Shown here in pieces: positions 28,467-36,435 of a DNA stretch of 36,435 bases. Under the pieces are notes generated by a model. It was not told the DNA's origin, made no database searches, and saw only the letters and a program-made list of their open reading frames with translations. Origin of the DNA: a virus; the IMG/VR virus record IMGVR_UViG_3300003543_000037, positions 1 through 36,435 of that record. One strand, 5' to 3'. Position numbers and translations under genes: made by a program. Position 1 is the stretch's first letter. Each line of letters begins with the position of its first letter.

Positions 28467-30213
28467 AATAACGAAACTTCAGTTGGTTGATTATTTAAGG
28501 TCTGGTATTTACTCAACCCCTATATACGCTATTGATATAACCCTTCCAGAGTCGACTGTTGAACTGCAAATAAGAGGTGGAATTTTCCGCGTTGCTACTG
28601 AATACATCAGCGCAGGAACAAATGAATACTACGGAATCCTTGACGAGCCTTTAGGCATGAGAAAAACCGTAAATAGTCGACTGATTGGTTCGCCAGCAGA
28701 CAGCAATGCGATTTTACGTGTTAGGCTGATTGGAACAGAATTGCCTGATTGGATTCAAGAACTTGTCGATGTTAATTTCAATAGCGCGAAAATGGTTATC
28801 AAGGTTGGGTGGAGAGGGCTTGACCCCGCAAACTATTATGTTATTGACACAGGGTATTCGGCAAACGCAACTATCAGCGATGATGGTTCTTTTTTAAGTA
28901 TGACGTTTTTGCGTTCAGATTCATATTTCAATAAAGATCATGGACATTTAAGCAACTCGTTTACAGCGCCGGACGGTGGTATAGGACAGAGCATGCCGTT
29001 CGGAAAAGTCGGTCGCGTACCTGTGTCGGTTGAGCCTGTTTTAAATGTTACGCTTAGTGGTGGCACTTCGTTTATAAAAAAAGGTAGATGGAAGTCTGGT
29101 CAGGCGTACTTGTTAAATGATGTGGTTGTTTCATCTAATACCGGACGGACATATAAATGCACGGCGGCAGGCACGGCGGCAGGCACGGATAAGAATTTAA
29201 CTAATGGGTCTGATACTGGAGCAAGTTGGAGTCTGTTTTTCGAGGGATGGGATTTTTATTTTACATGGGATTCAGCAGTCACTCCGATAGCGGTTGCGGA
29301 TTTTCATATTAATGACGATAAAGCATGGACACAAATGGGCGTTTCTGGAACTGATAAATGCTCGTTATATGCTCTTTTCCAAGGCGACCGATGGGGCGTG
29401 GCAACAACAGAAGAAGATCAAGACAATGTAGCGCACACAAAGCCAGATATGACTGTCGAAGTAGACGTTCAAAACAGTTATACAGGAGGCGATTTTAAGG
29501 CGGTCGCGGTATTAAAGGACGCTTTTCAATATGCTGATTCTGATCATTTGCCGTATGCAGGCCTTGTTGATGGTGTCGGAAATTTCCAAGCAAAAAACAC
29601 ATCAGAATATAATTCGGCGGTAAGCAATGTTTGCGGGTATCCATTTACGGCAACCGACACAGACGGTAAACCAACGCATTTTAGCTGGAAAAGAGCGATG
29701 GATTTTATTGTTGGTGGTACTGGCGGAGCATGGACGACAGACCGAAACGGATTGCTTGTTTTGGTGGCATTTAATAAGTCGTTTTTTTGGCAACTAATTG
29801 GAAACGCCGGTTGGTTAGAGCCAAGCGATTTCGTTGAGCATACGCGGAAGGATATTGCTGAATACGATACCGTCACAATAAACGGAATAAAACATAACCA
29901 AAAAGGTATAGGAGCATTTAGCGTATCAGCAAACCATGTCGATATAGCGGAACGATCAGGCCGGTCAAGCATAACAATAAACACAGGAATAACTTCTTCT
30001 GCGGAGGCTGGTACGCTTGCGAGCGAGATTGTTTCTGCAAAATGGGTAATTCATACGTTTACAGAGTGCAGAGTCGGAATGGCATTTGAAGCCGGTGATA
30101 AAATAATTTTTAATGTTAAGATTGACGAAATACCGGCCAACACTAAGGGGTATGTTATTTCTGCTCCGGTATCGTCAGGTGAGCCGCTTATACTGGCGAT
30201 AAAAAAGCCATAA
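28459..30213 (+). CDS. Tail tip/hub protein with a carbohydrate-binding-like insertion
   Basis: 584 residues from the ATG at 28459, which overlaps the end of the tape measure; AGGT lies just upstream. The N-terminal 150 residues (MAEITKLQLVDYLRSGIYST, PIYAIDITLPEST, then YYVIDTGYSANATISDDGSF) look like the distal tail or hub proteins that follow tape measures. At about residues 210-265, RWKSGQAYLLNDVVVSSNTG, RTYKCTAAGTAAG...W has the W-G-Y-DVV-Y-C-W pattern of chitin-binding CBM5/12-type modules. The gene contains a 12-bp tandem repeat at 29161-29184. Exact role is inferred from position. Confidence 0.6.
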   Translation: MAEITKLQLVDYLRSGIYSTPIYAIDITLPESTVELQIRGGIFRVATEYISAGTNEYYGILDEPLGMRKTVNSRLIGSPADSNAILRVRLIGTELPDWIQELVDVNFNSAKMVIKVGWRGLDPANYYVIDTGYSANATISDDGSFLSMTFLRSDSYFNKDHGHLSNSFTAPDGGIGQSMPFGKVGRVPVSVEPVLNVTLSGGTSFIKKGRWKSGQAYLLNDVVVSSNTGRTYKCTAAGTAAGTDKNLTNGSDTGASWSLFFEGWDFYFTWDSAVTPIAVADFHINDDKAWTQMGVSGTDKCSLYALFQGDRWGVATTEEDQDNVAHTKPDMTVEVDVQNSYTGGDFKAVAVLKDAFQYADSDHLPYAGLVDGVGNFQAKNTSEYNSAVSNVCGYPFTATDTDGKPTHFSWKRAMDFIVGGTGGAWTTDRNGLLVLVAFNKSFFWQLIGNAGWLEPSDFVEHTRKDIAEYDTVTINGIKHNQKGIGAFSVSANHVDIAERSGRSSITINTGITSSAEAGTLASEIVSAKWVIHTFTECRVGMAFEAGDKIIFNVKIDEIPANTKGYVISAPVSSGEPLILAIKKP

Positions 30214-30234
30214 CCGAAATGAAGATAAAATATT

Positions 30235-31791
30235 ATGAGTAATTGGAATCAAGGACCAGATATCACATCAGACGGGGTTTCGTCAGTTGTAACGGTTGCC
30301 GATGTTGGAACGCCTCATGTGGTTGGAGATAAAATAAAAATATTCGGCGTTAGCGGCGCAGAAACATTAAACAATTTCATTTTCACGTTTATCTCAATCG
30401 ATCAAATTGATCTTGCAGAACATGGTTTAGCGATACTGCCAGCCGCGACATATAACATCGGAGGCGCATACACATTAGACCCTGAATATAATGCTTGCGG
30501 TTCTGTATTGTCTGCAAACGCGCACGTCATATCAAGCATTGATGCGGCGCAGTCGGTCGGAGAATACTCCGCAAAAAACCTTGAGCATGATAATCGCGGA
30601 ACGGTTTACAAGCGCGACCCTGCTCCGCTCAATTATGAATCTGGAGATAGACTATTCATAATGAGCATGTATGAGCCAATAACAGGAGGCACGAACTCAT
30701 TGCCTTTATATGATGTTGGAAATGGGGTCGGGCTGAATATGTTGATTGATGGTAATACCTCAGCATGGCAATTATGGAATGCTGAGGTTGTATCTGGCGC
30801 AGGCTTTGGGTTTTTTCTGGACGAGCCTGCTGTAATCAAAACGATCAGATTCCAGATTGATTTTCAGGGCGGTTATCCAAGCCCTGTTGTTATTATGGAT
30901 AACATCAAAATCTACGGATACCGCAAAAATTCAACAGTTCGAGAATTGCTTAATGGTGGAGTCAATCAAACGCTAACGCCTATCGGTGGATTCGCGACAC
31001 TTAATGTCGGCTCTAATCAAGCATATATTCAGTTTGAAATAACAGGGGTCACAAAAGATTGGTCGGTGTCTGACCCTGCCGCCGGACTATTGGAATTGAG
31101 AGAATTCAGCCTGATAAATTACAACGATCGATTGTCGGTTGATTTTGGCTCTAATCAATCGGTTGATGTAATAGCAATTACAGACATTCTAACCAACAGC
31201 GATGCTCGATTTATTGTTTCAGGGCAAGGCAGGGATGGAGGCACTTATTATTTATATACGCCGATTGACTTGCTCCGTTTTGGGGATGGTACGGCGGCAG
31301 AGCTTCCTATGGAGGAATCAGTTACGGGTGAAGACAGGTCATTTAATCTGGTTCTGAATCTTCCGCCGTTATTCGACAACATAATTAATCTCGACTTCAT
31401 TGATGTTACTGGCGCATTTCAATGCTCTGGAATTCATTTTTATGAATCAATGGGGTTAGATTCTGCCGGTGTATTCCCATCCGCAAAAATAACATATAAA
31501 TCTCTTGATAGCCTTACCGTTGTGTCAAACAACGCATTACGCAAAGAGATATCCGGCGACATGAAAACGCTGTCATTTGAGTACGTTGAAAAAAACGATA
31601 CAGACCAATCTTTGATAAATAAAGCATTGCGTGACAAAAGGACGGTCGTGATAGATTTATTTCCAAATGCTGGCAAAGAAAAGCGCAACGATAACATCGT
31701 GGTCGGAGTGATTACAGACAACAAATCATCGGCGCACAACAACCTTAGAGGCAGTTTTAAGTTGTCGGTGATAGAAAGCAAAGGAAAATAA
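30235..31791 (+). CDS. Putative tail/virion protein
   Basis: 518 residues behind GATAAAATATT. The sequence is beta-rich throughout with no enzyme motif. It starts SNWNQGPDITSDGVSSVVTV and ends in a compact segment (ISGDMKTLSFEYVEKNDTDQ, RTVVIDLFPNAGKEKRNDNI, GSFKLSVIESKGK). Residues 200-240 (PAVIKTIRFQIDFQGGYPSP) resemble a jelly-roll strand set. It lies between the hub-like gene and the repeat-rich fibre-like gene and is most likely a tail-tip or fibre-base component. No family is recognised. Confidence 0.6.
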   Translation: MSNWNQGPDITSDGVSSVVTVADVGTPHVVGDKIKIFGVSGAETLNNFIFTFISIDQIDLAEHGLAILPAATYNIGGAYTLDPEYNACGSVLSANAHVISSIDAAQSVGEYSAKNLEHDNRGTVYKRDPAPLNYESGDRLFIMSMYEPITGGTNSLPLYDVGNGVGLNMLIDGNTSAWQLWNAEVVSGAGFGFFLDEPAVIKTIRFQIDFQGGYPSPVVIMDNIKIYGYRKNSTVRELLNGGVNQTLTPIGGFATLNVGSNQAYIQFEITGVTKDWSVSDPAAGLLELREFSLINYNDRLSVDFGSNQSVDVIAITDILTNSDARFIVSGQGRDGGTYYLYTPIDLLRFGDGTAAELPMEESVTGEDRSFNLVLNLPPLFDNIINLDFIDVTGAFQCSGIHFYESMGLDSAGVFPSAKITYKSLDSLTVVSNNALRKEISGDMKTLSFEYVEKNDTDQSLINKALRDKRTVVIDLFPNAGKEKRNDNIVVGVITDNKSSAHNNLRGSFKLSVIESKGK

Positions 31792-31792
31792 A

Positions 31793-34450
31793 ATGGCAAT
31801 TTCTGTAAAAGACAGATTTGTTCAAAAACAGGTCGCATCAAGAGCATCGACAAGCAATACAGTCGCCTCTGATATTGCTTATGACTCCGCTGTATTTTCA
31901 GAAGGAGGATATGTTTATTCTGCAAACGGTGTCACAGTAGACACAGCAGGAAAGTATTTGTGCATATTCGATATTGGTCAGATATCTATTGCATCTACCA
32001 GAGCGGTCGGAACACTCATTCCAACGGTAAACGGGGTTGATCAAACTCGGTTCAGGGCAACACATCGATATTTGCGTAATTCCGGAGGGGCGCTGGAAGG
32101 GGCAAGCATCGGGTCGGCTATCCTTGATCTTCAAGCTAATGACGAGGTTCGGATTCGCAATCCAGCCGTTCTTGCTCCTACTGATGCTCTCGGAAATTAT
32201 GCAACTATGGCAAATGCCGGTGGCGCATTTCAGCTTATAAGGTTGCCTGATGGTAATTACACACATATTGAGCGAACGGTGGATGCGCCGGAAGTTTCTT
32301 TGTCGAATATCAATGCTACTCGGCCTTGGCTCGATTCGTCAGGAACATGGTCGCAGATCACATTTGATTCTGAAATATCCGATACCGATTCTCTGTACTC
32401 TGGAACCGGCGGCGATGTAACTCTTAAAGCAGGCAAAAAATATCTGATAAATTGGGGTGTTACGGCATATTCTACAGCGGCAGTTCGTCATTGCTATGTT
32501 GCAAGGCTTCAGATAGCCGGTGTCAATGTGCAGACAGGCTCAGGATACCAAAGGAATACTGCAAGCCAAGCGCCGCCGATGATTGGAATGTATTTGCATG
32601 AGGTCGGTGGAACGGATGAAATATTAAAGATTCATGCAACTGCTGAATCGGACGGAGGTGACGCAGGAACGCCGCAAGTATCTGACGCATACGTTCAGGT
32701 CATGGAACTGCCAGCGTCCGCAGAATGGATACACGTTGACAATGGGGCGACCGACACTTTAACTGCCGCGTTTGCAGATGTAAATATATGGCACGACACC
32801 CCATTTTCTCAATCCAGCAGGGCTGACGCTAATGGTGATCTCGTTCTTGATTCTGTAAATGACGCAATCAAGAACGCGAGCGCAGGCACGATACCAATTT
32901 TGGCAATCGGCTGGCATCGGTGGGATAGGAATCTCGGAGATACAAGCAGAAAAGTACCTTGGTCGAGATGGTCGAATGACGGGGTGAATATTGGATACGG
33001 AGTAGCAGGCGCATATTCAAGAGGAAACCAAGGGAATGATGACACGTTTCAGGCTCATTATACTTCGGTTGCAACCCTTGATATTACTGCGTCATCACTT
33101 CTAAAGTTTCAAGTAAATGACCCGACTACGAGCGCGAATCATAGTATGGGAATTTTCGGCTCAACTAACCGGAATTTTTTAGGGGCGCAGGCGTTAAACC
33201 TGAATTCATTAATTCAATCAGGCGTGAGTAAGTCTGCATCGGATTCCGGTACTGGTATTGATGCGTTTGGTGGAGTTTCTGCTTCCGTTGTTTCTGATGA
33301 TTTAGGTAGTGGACTTGAGGCGTTATCATTGGCATCCGATTTATTGCTGTCTGAAGCAGGGGTGTCGTCAGACCAATCGACTCATTTAGCGGTTTTGTCA
33401 ATATTTGATAGCGCGGCATCATTGGACGTTGCGTTAAACACGGCATTGATATCTGCGTCTGATTCAGGAGCAGGAATAGACCCGATATTTGACTTTTCTA
33501 CGATTAGCGGAATATCGGAAACAGGAATAGGGGCTGACGCGTCAAGCAAGTCTGTAAAAGTTGTAATTTCTGACGCTGGTTTAGGCGTATCAATAATCAG
33601 CAAGGCTGTATCAGAAATAGTCAAATCTGTTGATGCTGGTTCCGGCCTGTCTGTTGCTTCTGTTGCTGTCGATGTTGCTGTCAACGATCAATCATCTGGT
33701 ATTGAATCGGCATCCATAACAGCGACATTTGTTTTATCGGAAACGGCTATTGGCTCTGATGCAATAAACGTAATAACAGAATTGTTTGCTGGCGCATCAG
33801 ACGCAGGCATAGGCGCAGACCAGATTTCCGTTTCTGTTGTAAATACTGTTTCCGATGTTGCTTCCAGCGCAGACGCCAGAAGCGGTCTTGTATCTGTTTT
33901 TTCATCAGATGATGGCTCAGGTGCAGATCAGGCAGGGGCGGTAACATCAAACAATAAAAACGTTGAATCTATTGGTAGCGCATTAGACTCGGTTTCTATG
34001 TTCGGTGAAATATCTATTTCAGATCATGCTGTCGGAGTTGAAACGCTGTATTTATCGTCCAAAGTGATAATTACAGATTATTCAATAGCGCAAGACGCGA
34101 TATTAGGCGTTTTAAAGATCGTTTCAGACAACGGCATAGCATTAGAGCAAATATCATTAAAAGCACGACACGCGCTAACAGAGGCAGGCTCGTCGGATGA
34201 TTCTGCAAGTATGGATGGAGTGATATTGGTTCGTGATACGGCGTTGGCGATAGATACTGTATCGCAATTTGTTTCAGGGGTTATAATAAGGTCGATTGAT
34301 ATGACCATTCGGGCGCTTACAGCGGATCATTTTGTCAGTTCTGCCAGCATGCAGGCGACTCACATCAGCGGACGCGCTACTGCTAAAATCAAAAGTGAGC
34401 AGGCGTTAGCATCGATGAAAACGTCAAAAATTAACGTAGATATAGGATAG
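31793..34450 (+). CDS. Fibre-like virion protein with N-terminal jelly rolls and C-terminal short tandem repeats
   Basis: 885 residues. Two related beta modules occupy about residues 15-165 and 180-305: GKYLCIFDIGQISIASTRAV and GKKYLINWGVTAYSTAAVRH are at equivalent places, like C1q/TNF-type jelly rolls. Residues 305-470 form a separate domain with HRWDRNLGDTSRKVPWSRW. From about 478 to 830 there are some 19 degenerate repeats of 17-20 residues with S-D-x-G-x-G-x-D (e.g. SDSGTGIDAF, SETGIGADAS, SDAGIGADQI), probably a beta solenoid or fibre shaft. The last 50 residues are basic and different. The role in adsorption is inferred. Confidence 0.7.
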   Translation: MAISVKDRFVQKQVASRASTSNTVASDIAYDSAVFSEGGYVYSANGVTVDTAGKYLCIFDIGQISIASTRAVGTLIPTVNGVDQTRFRATHRYLRNSGGALEGASIGSAILDLQANDEVRIRNPAVLAPTDALGNYATMANAGGAFQLIRLPDGNYTHIERTVDAPEVSLSNINATRPWLDSSGTWSQITFDSEISDTDSLYSGTGGDVTLKAGKKYLINWGVTAYSTAAVRHCYVARLQIAGVNVQTGSGYQRNTASQAPPMIGMYLHEVGGTDEILKIHATAESDGGDAGTPQVSDAYVQVMELPASAEWIHVDNGATDTLTAAFADVNIWHDTPFSQSSRADANGDLVLDSVNDAIKNASAGTIPILAIGWHRWDRNLGDTSRKVPWSRWSNDGVNIGYGVAGAYSRGNQGNDDTFQAHYTSVATLDITASSLLKFQVNDPTTSANHSMGIFGSTNRNFLGAQALNLNSLIQSGVSKSASDSGTGIDAFGGVSASVVSDDLGSGLEALSLASDLLLSEAGVSSDQSTHLAVLSIFDSAASLDVALNTALISASDSGAGIDPIFDFSTISGISETGIGADASSKSVKVVISDAGLGVSIISKAVSEIVKSVDAGSGLSVASVAVDVAVNDQSSGIESASITATFVLSETAIGSDAINVITELFAGASDAGIGADQISVSVVNTVSDVASSADARSGLVSVFSSDDGSGADQAGAVTSNNKNVESIGSALDSVSMFGEISISDHAVGVETLYLSSKVIITDYSIAQDAILGVLKIVSDNGIALEQISLKARHALTEAGSSDDSASMDGVILVRDTALAIDTVSQFVSGVIIRSIDMTIRALTADHFVSSASMQATHISGRATAKIKSEQALASMKTSKINVDIG
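33226..34290 (+). repeat. Degenerate protein-coding tandem repeats in the fibre-like gene
   Basis: About 19 units of 51-60 bp encode (S/A)(D/E)xGxG(I/A)(D/E)-x-(I/V/S)-x-V... Each unit ends with hydrophobic VVI/TVS-type residues. Units have diverged strongly at DNA level, so the array is old or selected at protein level. Confidence 0.75.
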
Positions 34451-34459
34451 GTGAAAAAC

Positions 34460-34939
34460 ATGAAAGAGAAAATGAACTGGAAAACTCGGTGGACTATTAA
34501 AAAATGGGCGACCGATGAAGATTTTAAAGCAGGCAAAGAGCCGTTTGCTGTCAATGTGGTGGACGGTAATATTTTGCTCAACGAGGGAATTGGCGAAATG
34601 CTTGACCTGTTGATCGGGGCGGCGGCGACTACTTTTTCCAATGCAAATGCAATGCTTGGTGTCGGAAATTCCTCTACTGCATCAGCCGCTACACAAACCG
34701 GCCTGATCGGAGCAAGCAAATTGTACAAGGCGATGGAAGCGACTTATCCTCAACGCTCAGGACAAATGGTTACGTTCCGCTCGGTGTTCGCTGATGCTGA
34801 GGCAAATTTCGCATGGAACGAATTTAGTGTTTCAAATGCGACTGATGATACCGGCATCAACCTCAACCGCAAAGTCCAGAATCTTGGAACAAAAGCATCT
34901 GGCACTTGGACGCTCGACCTCGAAGTTACAATCTCGTAG
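34460..34939 (+). CDS. Hypothetical virion protein
   Basis: 159 residues from the ATG at 34460, behind AGGTGAAAAAC; a GTG at 34451 is inside this ribosome site and is less likely. WKTRWTIKKWATDEDFKAGK, then NEGIGEMLDLLIGAAATTFS and FRSVFADAEANFAWNEFSVS form a beta-rich protein like the small proteins that accompany fibre genes. No enzyme motif. By position it is a tail-tip or fibre accessory. Confidence 0.65.
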   Translation: MKEKMNWKTRWTIKKWATDEDFKAGKEPFAVNVVDGNILLNEGIGEMLDLLIGAAATTFSNANAMLGVGNSSTASAATQTGLIGASKLYKAMEATYPQRSGQMVTFRSVFADAEANFAWNEFSVSNATDDTGINLNRKVQNLGTKASGTWTLDLEVTIS

Positions 34940-34941
34940 TC

Positions 34942-35268
34942 ATGGCTTTTAAACCGTCCGTTATCAATGAAGGAACTACGTCATATTTGACTGTTTCCTT
35001 CAAAGACAAAGATGGGGTTGCGCAAACTCCGTCAACCATAAAGTATCAGGTCGATTATAAGGCAGGCAATGTGAATATTTTGCCGGAAACTTCATTCACT
35101 CCGCCAGCCGAAACAATCGAAATCACGATAACAAATGACCTCAATCTCATTGTCGATGAAACCAACGATCTTGAGAACCATGAGGTTACGGTAACTGCCA
35201 CTTATGCCGGTGGCGAAGTAATGACCGAAGAATTTGTTTATATAGTGAAAAACCTGTTCGCAAAATAA
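34942..35268 (+). CDS. Small Ig-like virion protein
   Basis: 108 residues from the ATG at 34942; no clear ribosome site is seen, so coupling to the preceding gene two bases upstream is likely. TSYLTVSFKDKDGVAQTPST, IKYQVDYKAGN, then TIEITITNDLNLIVDETNDL and HEVTVTATYAGGEV form a single Ig-like beta sandwich, as in many virion decoration or tail proteins. Confidence 0.65.
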   Translation: MAFKPSVINEGTTSYLTVSFKDKDGVAQTPSTIKYQVDYKAGNVNILPETSFTPPAETIEITITNDLNLIVDETNDLENHEVTVTATYAGGEVMTEEFVYIVKNLFAK

Positions 35269-35277
35269 GGTGTATTT

Positions 35278-35625
35278 ATGACAATTCCAACGTTGACCAG
35301 AGGCGATGATTATATTTTAAAAATCATTCTGACTGAGGCAGACGGAACGCCTGTTCCATGTGCCGGAGACAAGATTTTCGTTACGATGAAAATCAATCAA
35401 AACGACCCTGATGCTATTGCTGTATTTCAGTATATCGCAGTCATGCCTGCTGGCGCAGATGCAACGGCAGGAATACATCGGGTTCAAATGCCGAATACGC
35501 TTAATGTCGGGAAGCTGTTTTACGATGTTCAATGGAAGCGCGATGTTTCTGGTGGCGGTGGTATATACACAATCGAGAACCTTAGCTTTTCCGTATCTCA
35601 AGACGTTACATTGGCGGTGACGTAA
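35278..35625 (+). CDS. Small beta-rich virion protein (BppU-N-like, tentative)
   Basis: 115 residues behind AAGGTGTTT. TRGDDYILKIILTEADGTPV and KIFVTMKINQNDPDAIAVFQ, then LFYDVQWKRDVSGGGGIYTI follow the strand order of BppU N-terminal-type domains that attach accessory proteins to baseplates. The stop codon shares a base with the start of the next gene (TAATG). Confidence 0.6.
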   Translation: MTIPTLTRGDDYILKIILTEADGTPVPCAGDKIFVTMKINQNDPDAIAVFQYIAVMPAGADATAGIHRVQMPNTLNVGKLFYDVQWKRDVSGGGGIYTIENLSFSVSQDVTLAVT

Positions 35626-36435
35626 TGGGGTGTCCTAAAGGCTCAACCTTGGTGTATCACGCCCTTGGAACAGACCCTGCTCTTGAGAACGATGATATTG
35701 GTTCTGTCGAGGTGGATTGCGGAGTCATAATGGCTGAGATTATCCAGTTCAATATGACGGTCGGATACTATACCGGCGAAGGAACGGTCATTGGGTTTAA
35801 TCGTGATTTCTGGGATGGGCAAGTTGGTGCAATAGCCCCAATCTTCATATCAGGAAAGTATGAGTTAGCTCAACTTGAAATATCTGCTTATTCAGGCCTT
35901 GAATTAACGGCAAGGTTCGATAATGCTAATTGGGAGATTTCACTTGGAGATATACGAGTCAGATTCCCAAACGCCCCTGCTCCAGATAACGGTTGGTTTA
36001 TACTGCCTCCATCTGACGGGAATTATGTTGGCGTAGGAACGGCTGGACTCAGGAGTTATTTGATCGCAAACGATGGGGTTTCAATTCCTGTTGAGATAAC
36101 ATACAGGCAAGCAGATGCTAATACTGCTGACCCTGACCATTGGCTTACTGTTGGCAACTTCGGTTCTGAGTATGGGTATGATACTCTGATTCCTATTGGT
36201 GGTTTATACCCATCAACATATCGTGGAGTTTCGATAAAACAGATATTTATTAATGCCGCGCTCCAGTTGCTGTTTGCGTTCTCTGACGAGTCACAATATG
36301 AGGCCGCAAATAAACTTCATATAACGATCGAATACGGTTATGGAGAAACATACAATACGGTTTTTTCTATTCTTTCATGGGATGGTTTCTCGTATATAGG
36401 TGAGGTTAATCAGGAAATGTATGATGCATTTATTG
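35625..36435 (+). CDS. Hypothetical virion protein, cut by right edge
   Basis: The frame opens with ATG at 35625 (TAATG overlap) and remains open for 270 codons to the window end. It begins MGCPKGSTLVYHALGTDPAL and continues through VEVDCGVIMAEIIQFNMTVG, then DGQVGAIAPIFISGKYELAQ and IKQIFINAALQLLFAFSDES. The composition is beta-rich and aromatic. It probably continues the tail-fibre group. No family is recognised; the C-terminus is missing. Confidence 0.7.
   Translation, partial: MGCPKGSTLVYHALGTDPALENDDIGSVEVDCGVIMAEIIQFNMTVGYYTGEGTVIGFNRDFWDGQVGAIAPIFISGKYELAQLEISAYSGLELTARFDNANWEISLGDIRVRFPNAPAPDNGWFILPPSDGNYVGVGTAGLRSYLIANDGVSIPVEITYRQADANTADPDHWLTVGNFGSEYGYDTLIPIGGLYPSTYRGVSIKQIFINAALQLLFAFSDESQYEAANKLHITIEYGYGETYNTVFSILSWDGFSYIGEVNQEMYDAFI

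Noticed and set aside
33226-34290. CRISPR-like array
   Set aside because: Repeats are protein-coding, degenerate at DNA level and have no constant repeat with unique spacers.

Overview
This window is most of the genome of a tailed phage or prophage with a long non-contractile tail (siphovirus type). The evidence is a PBSX-type large terminase, a DUF4055 portal, a Mu F/SPP1 gp7-like head protein, a scaffold, a coat protein, a tail tube protein, a frameshifted tail assembly chaperone pair and an 1,185-residue tape measure, in canonical order. Base composition is moderately AT-rich, ribosome binding sites are strong and genes overlap tightly. Lambda-like O and P replication genes, ERF, RusA, SSB and NinB-like proteins suggest a Gram-negative, perhaps gammaproteobacterial, host, but the host cannot be named from the sequence. 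No integrase, repressor of the CI type, lysis cassette or tRNA was seen; these may lie outside the window.

Layout. Positions 1-5353 are read leftward: a HTH regulator, an O-like initiator carrying a candidate origin of three 25-bp iterons, a P-like helicase loader, then small accessory genes ending with a protein whose ATPase motifs look circularly permuted. Positions 5354-5671 form a divergent control region with a strong leftward hairpin terminator in the leader of the replication operon. Positions 5672-12971 are read rightward: ssb, a DUF3268 zinc protein, ERF recombinase, NinB-like protein, a PP-loop/PAPS-reductase-like enzyme, a Ref/HNH-like nuclease, RusA, a terminator, then small accessory genes and a Gp157-like protein. 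After another hairpin, positions 13026-15530 hold two tandem ParB-methyltransferase fusions and an S-adenosylmethionine decarboxylase homologue. Packaging and head genes occupy 15527-21396, connectors and tail genes 21456-28466, and tail-tip and fibre-like genes 28459 to the right edge, where the last gene is cut.

Regulation. Five promoters on both arms share one design: TTGCAA, exactly 17 bp, TAAA(G/T)T, about 14 nt, then ACCAACC and a ribosome binding site. At many gene junctions in the accessory regions the stop codon is followed by (A)CCAACC, a short GC hairpin with an ultrastable tetraloop, and AGGAG or a related ribosome binding site. Together these form a repeated expression cassette that seems to define the accessory genes.

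The most notable protein-level observations are the GHKL-like ATPase with its G motif before its N box, the SAM-metabolism cluster (two ParB-MTases plus a SAM decarboxylase) just upstream of packaging, and a roughly 19-copy, 17-20-residue repeat in a fibre-like protein.
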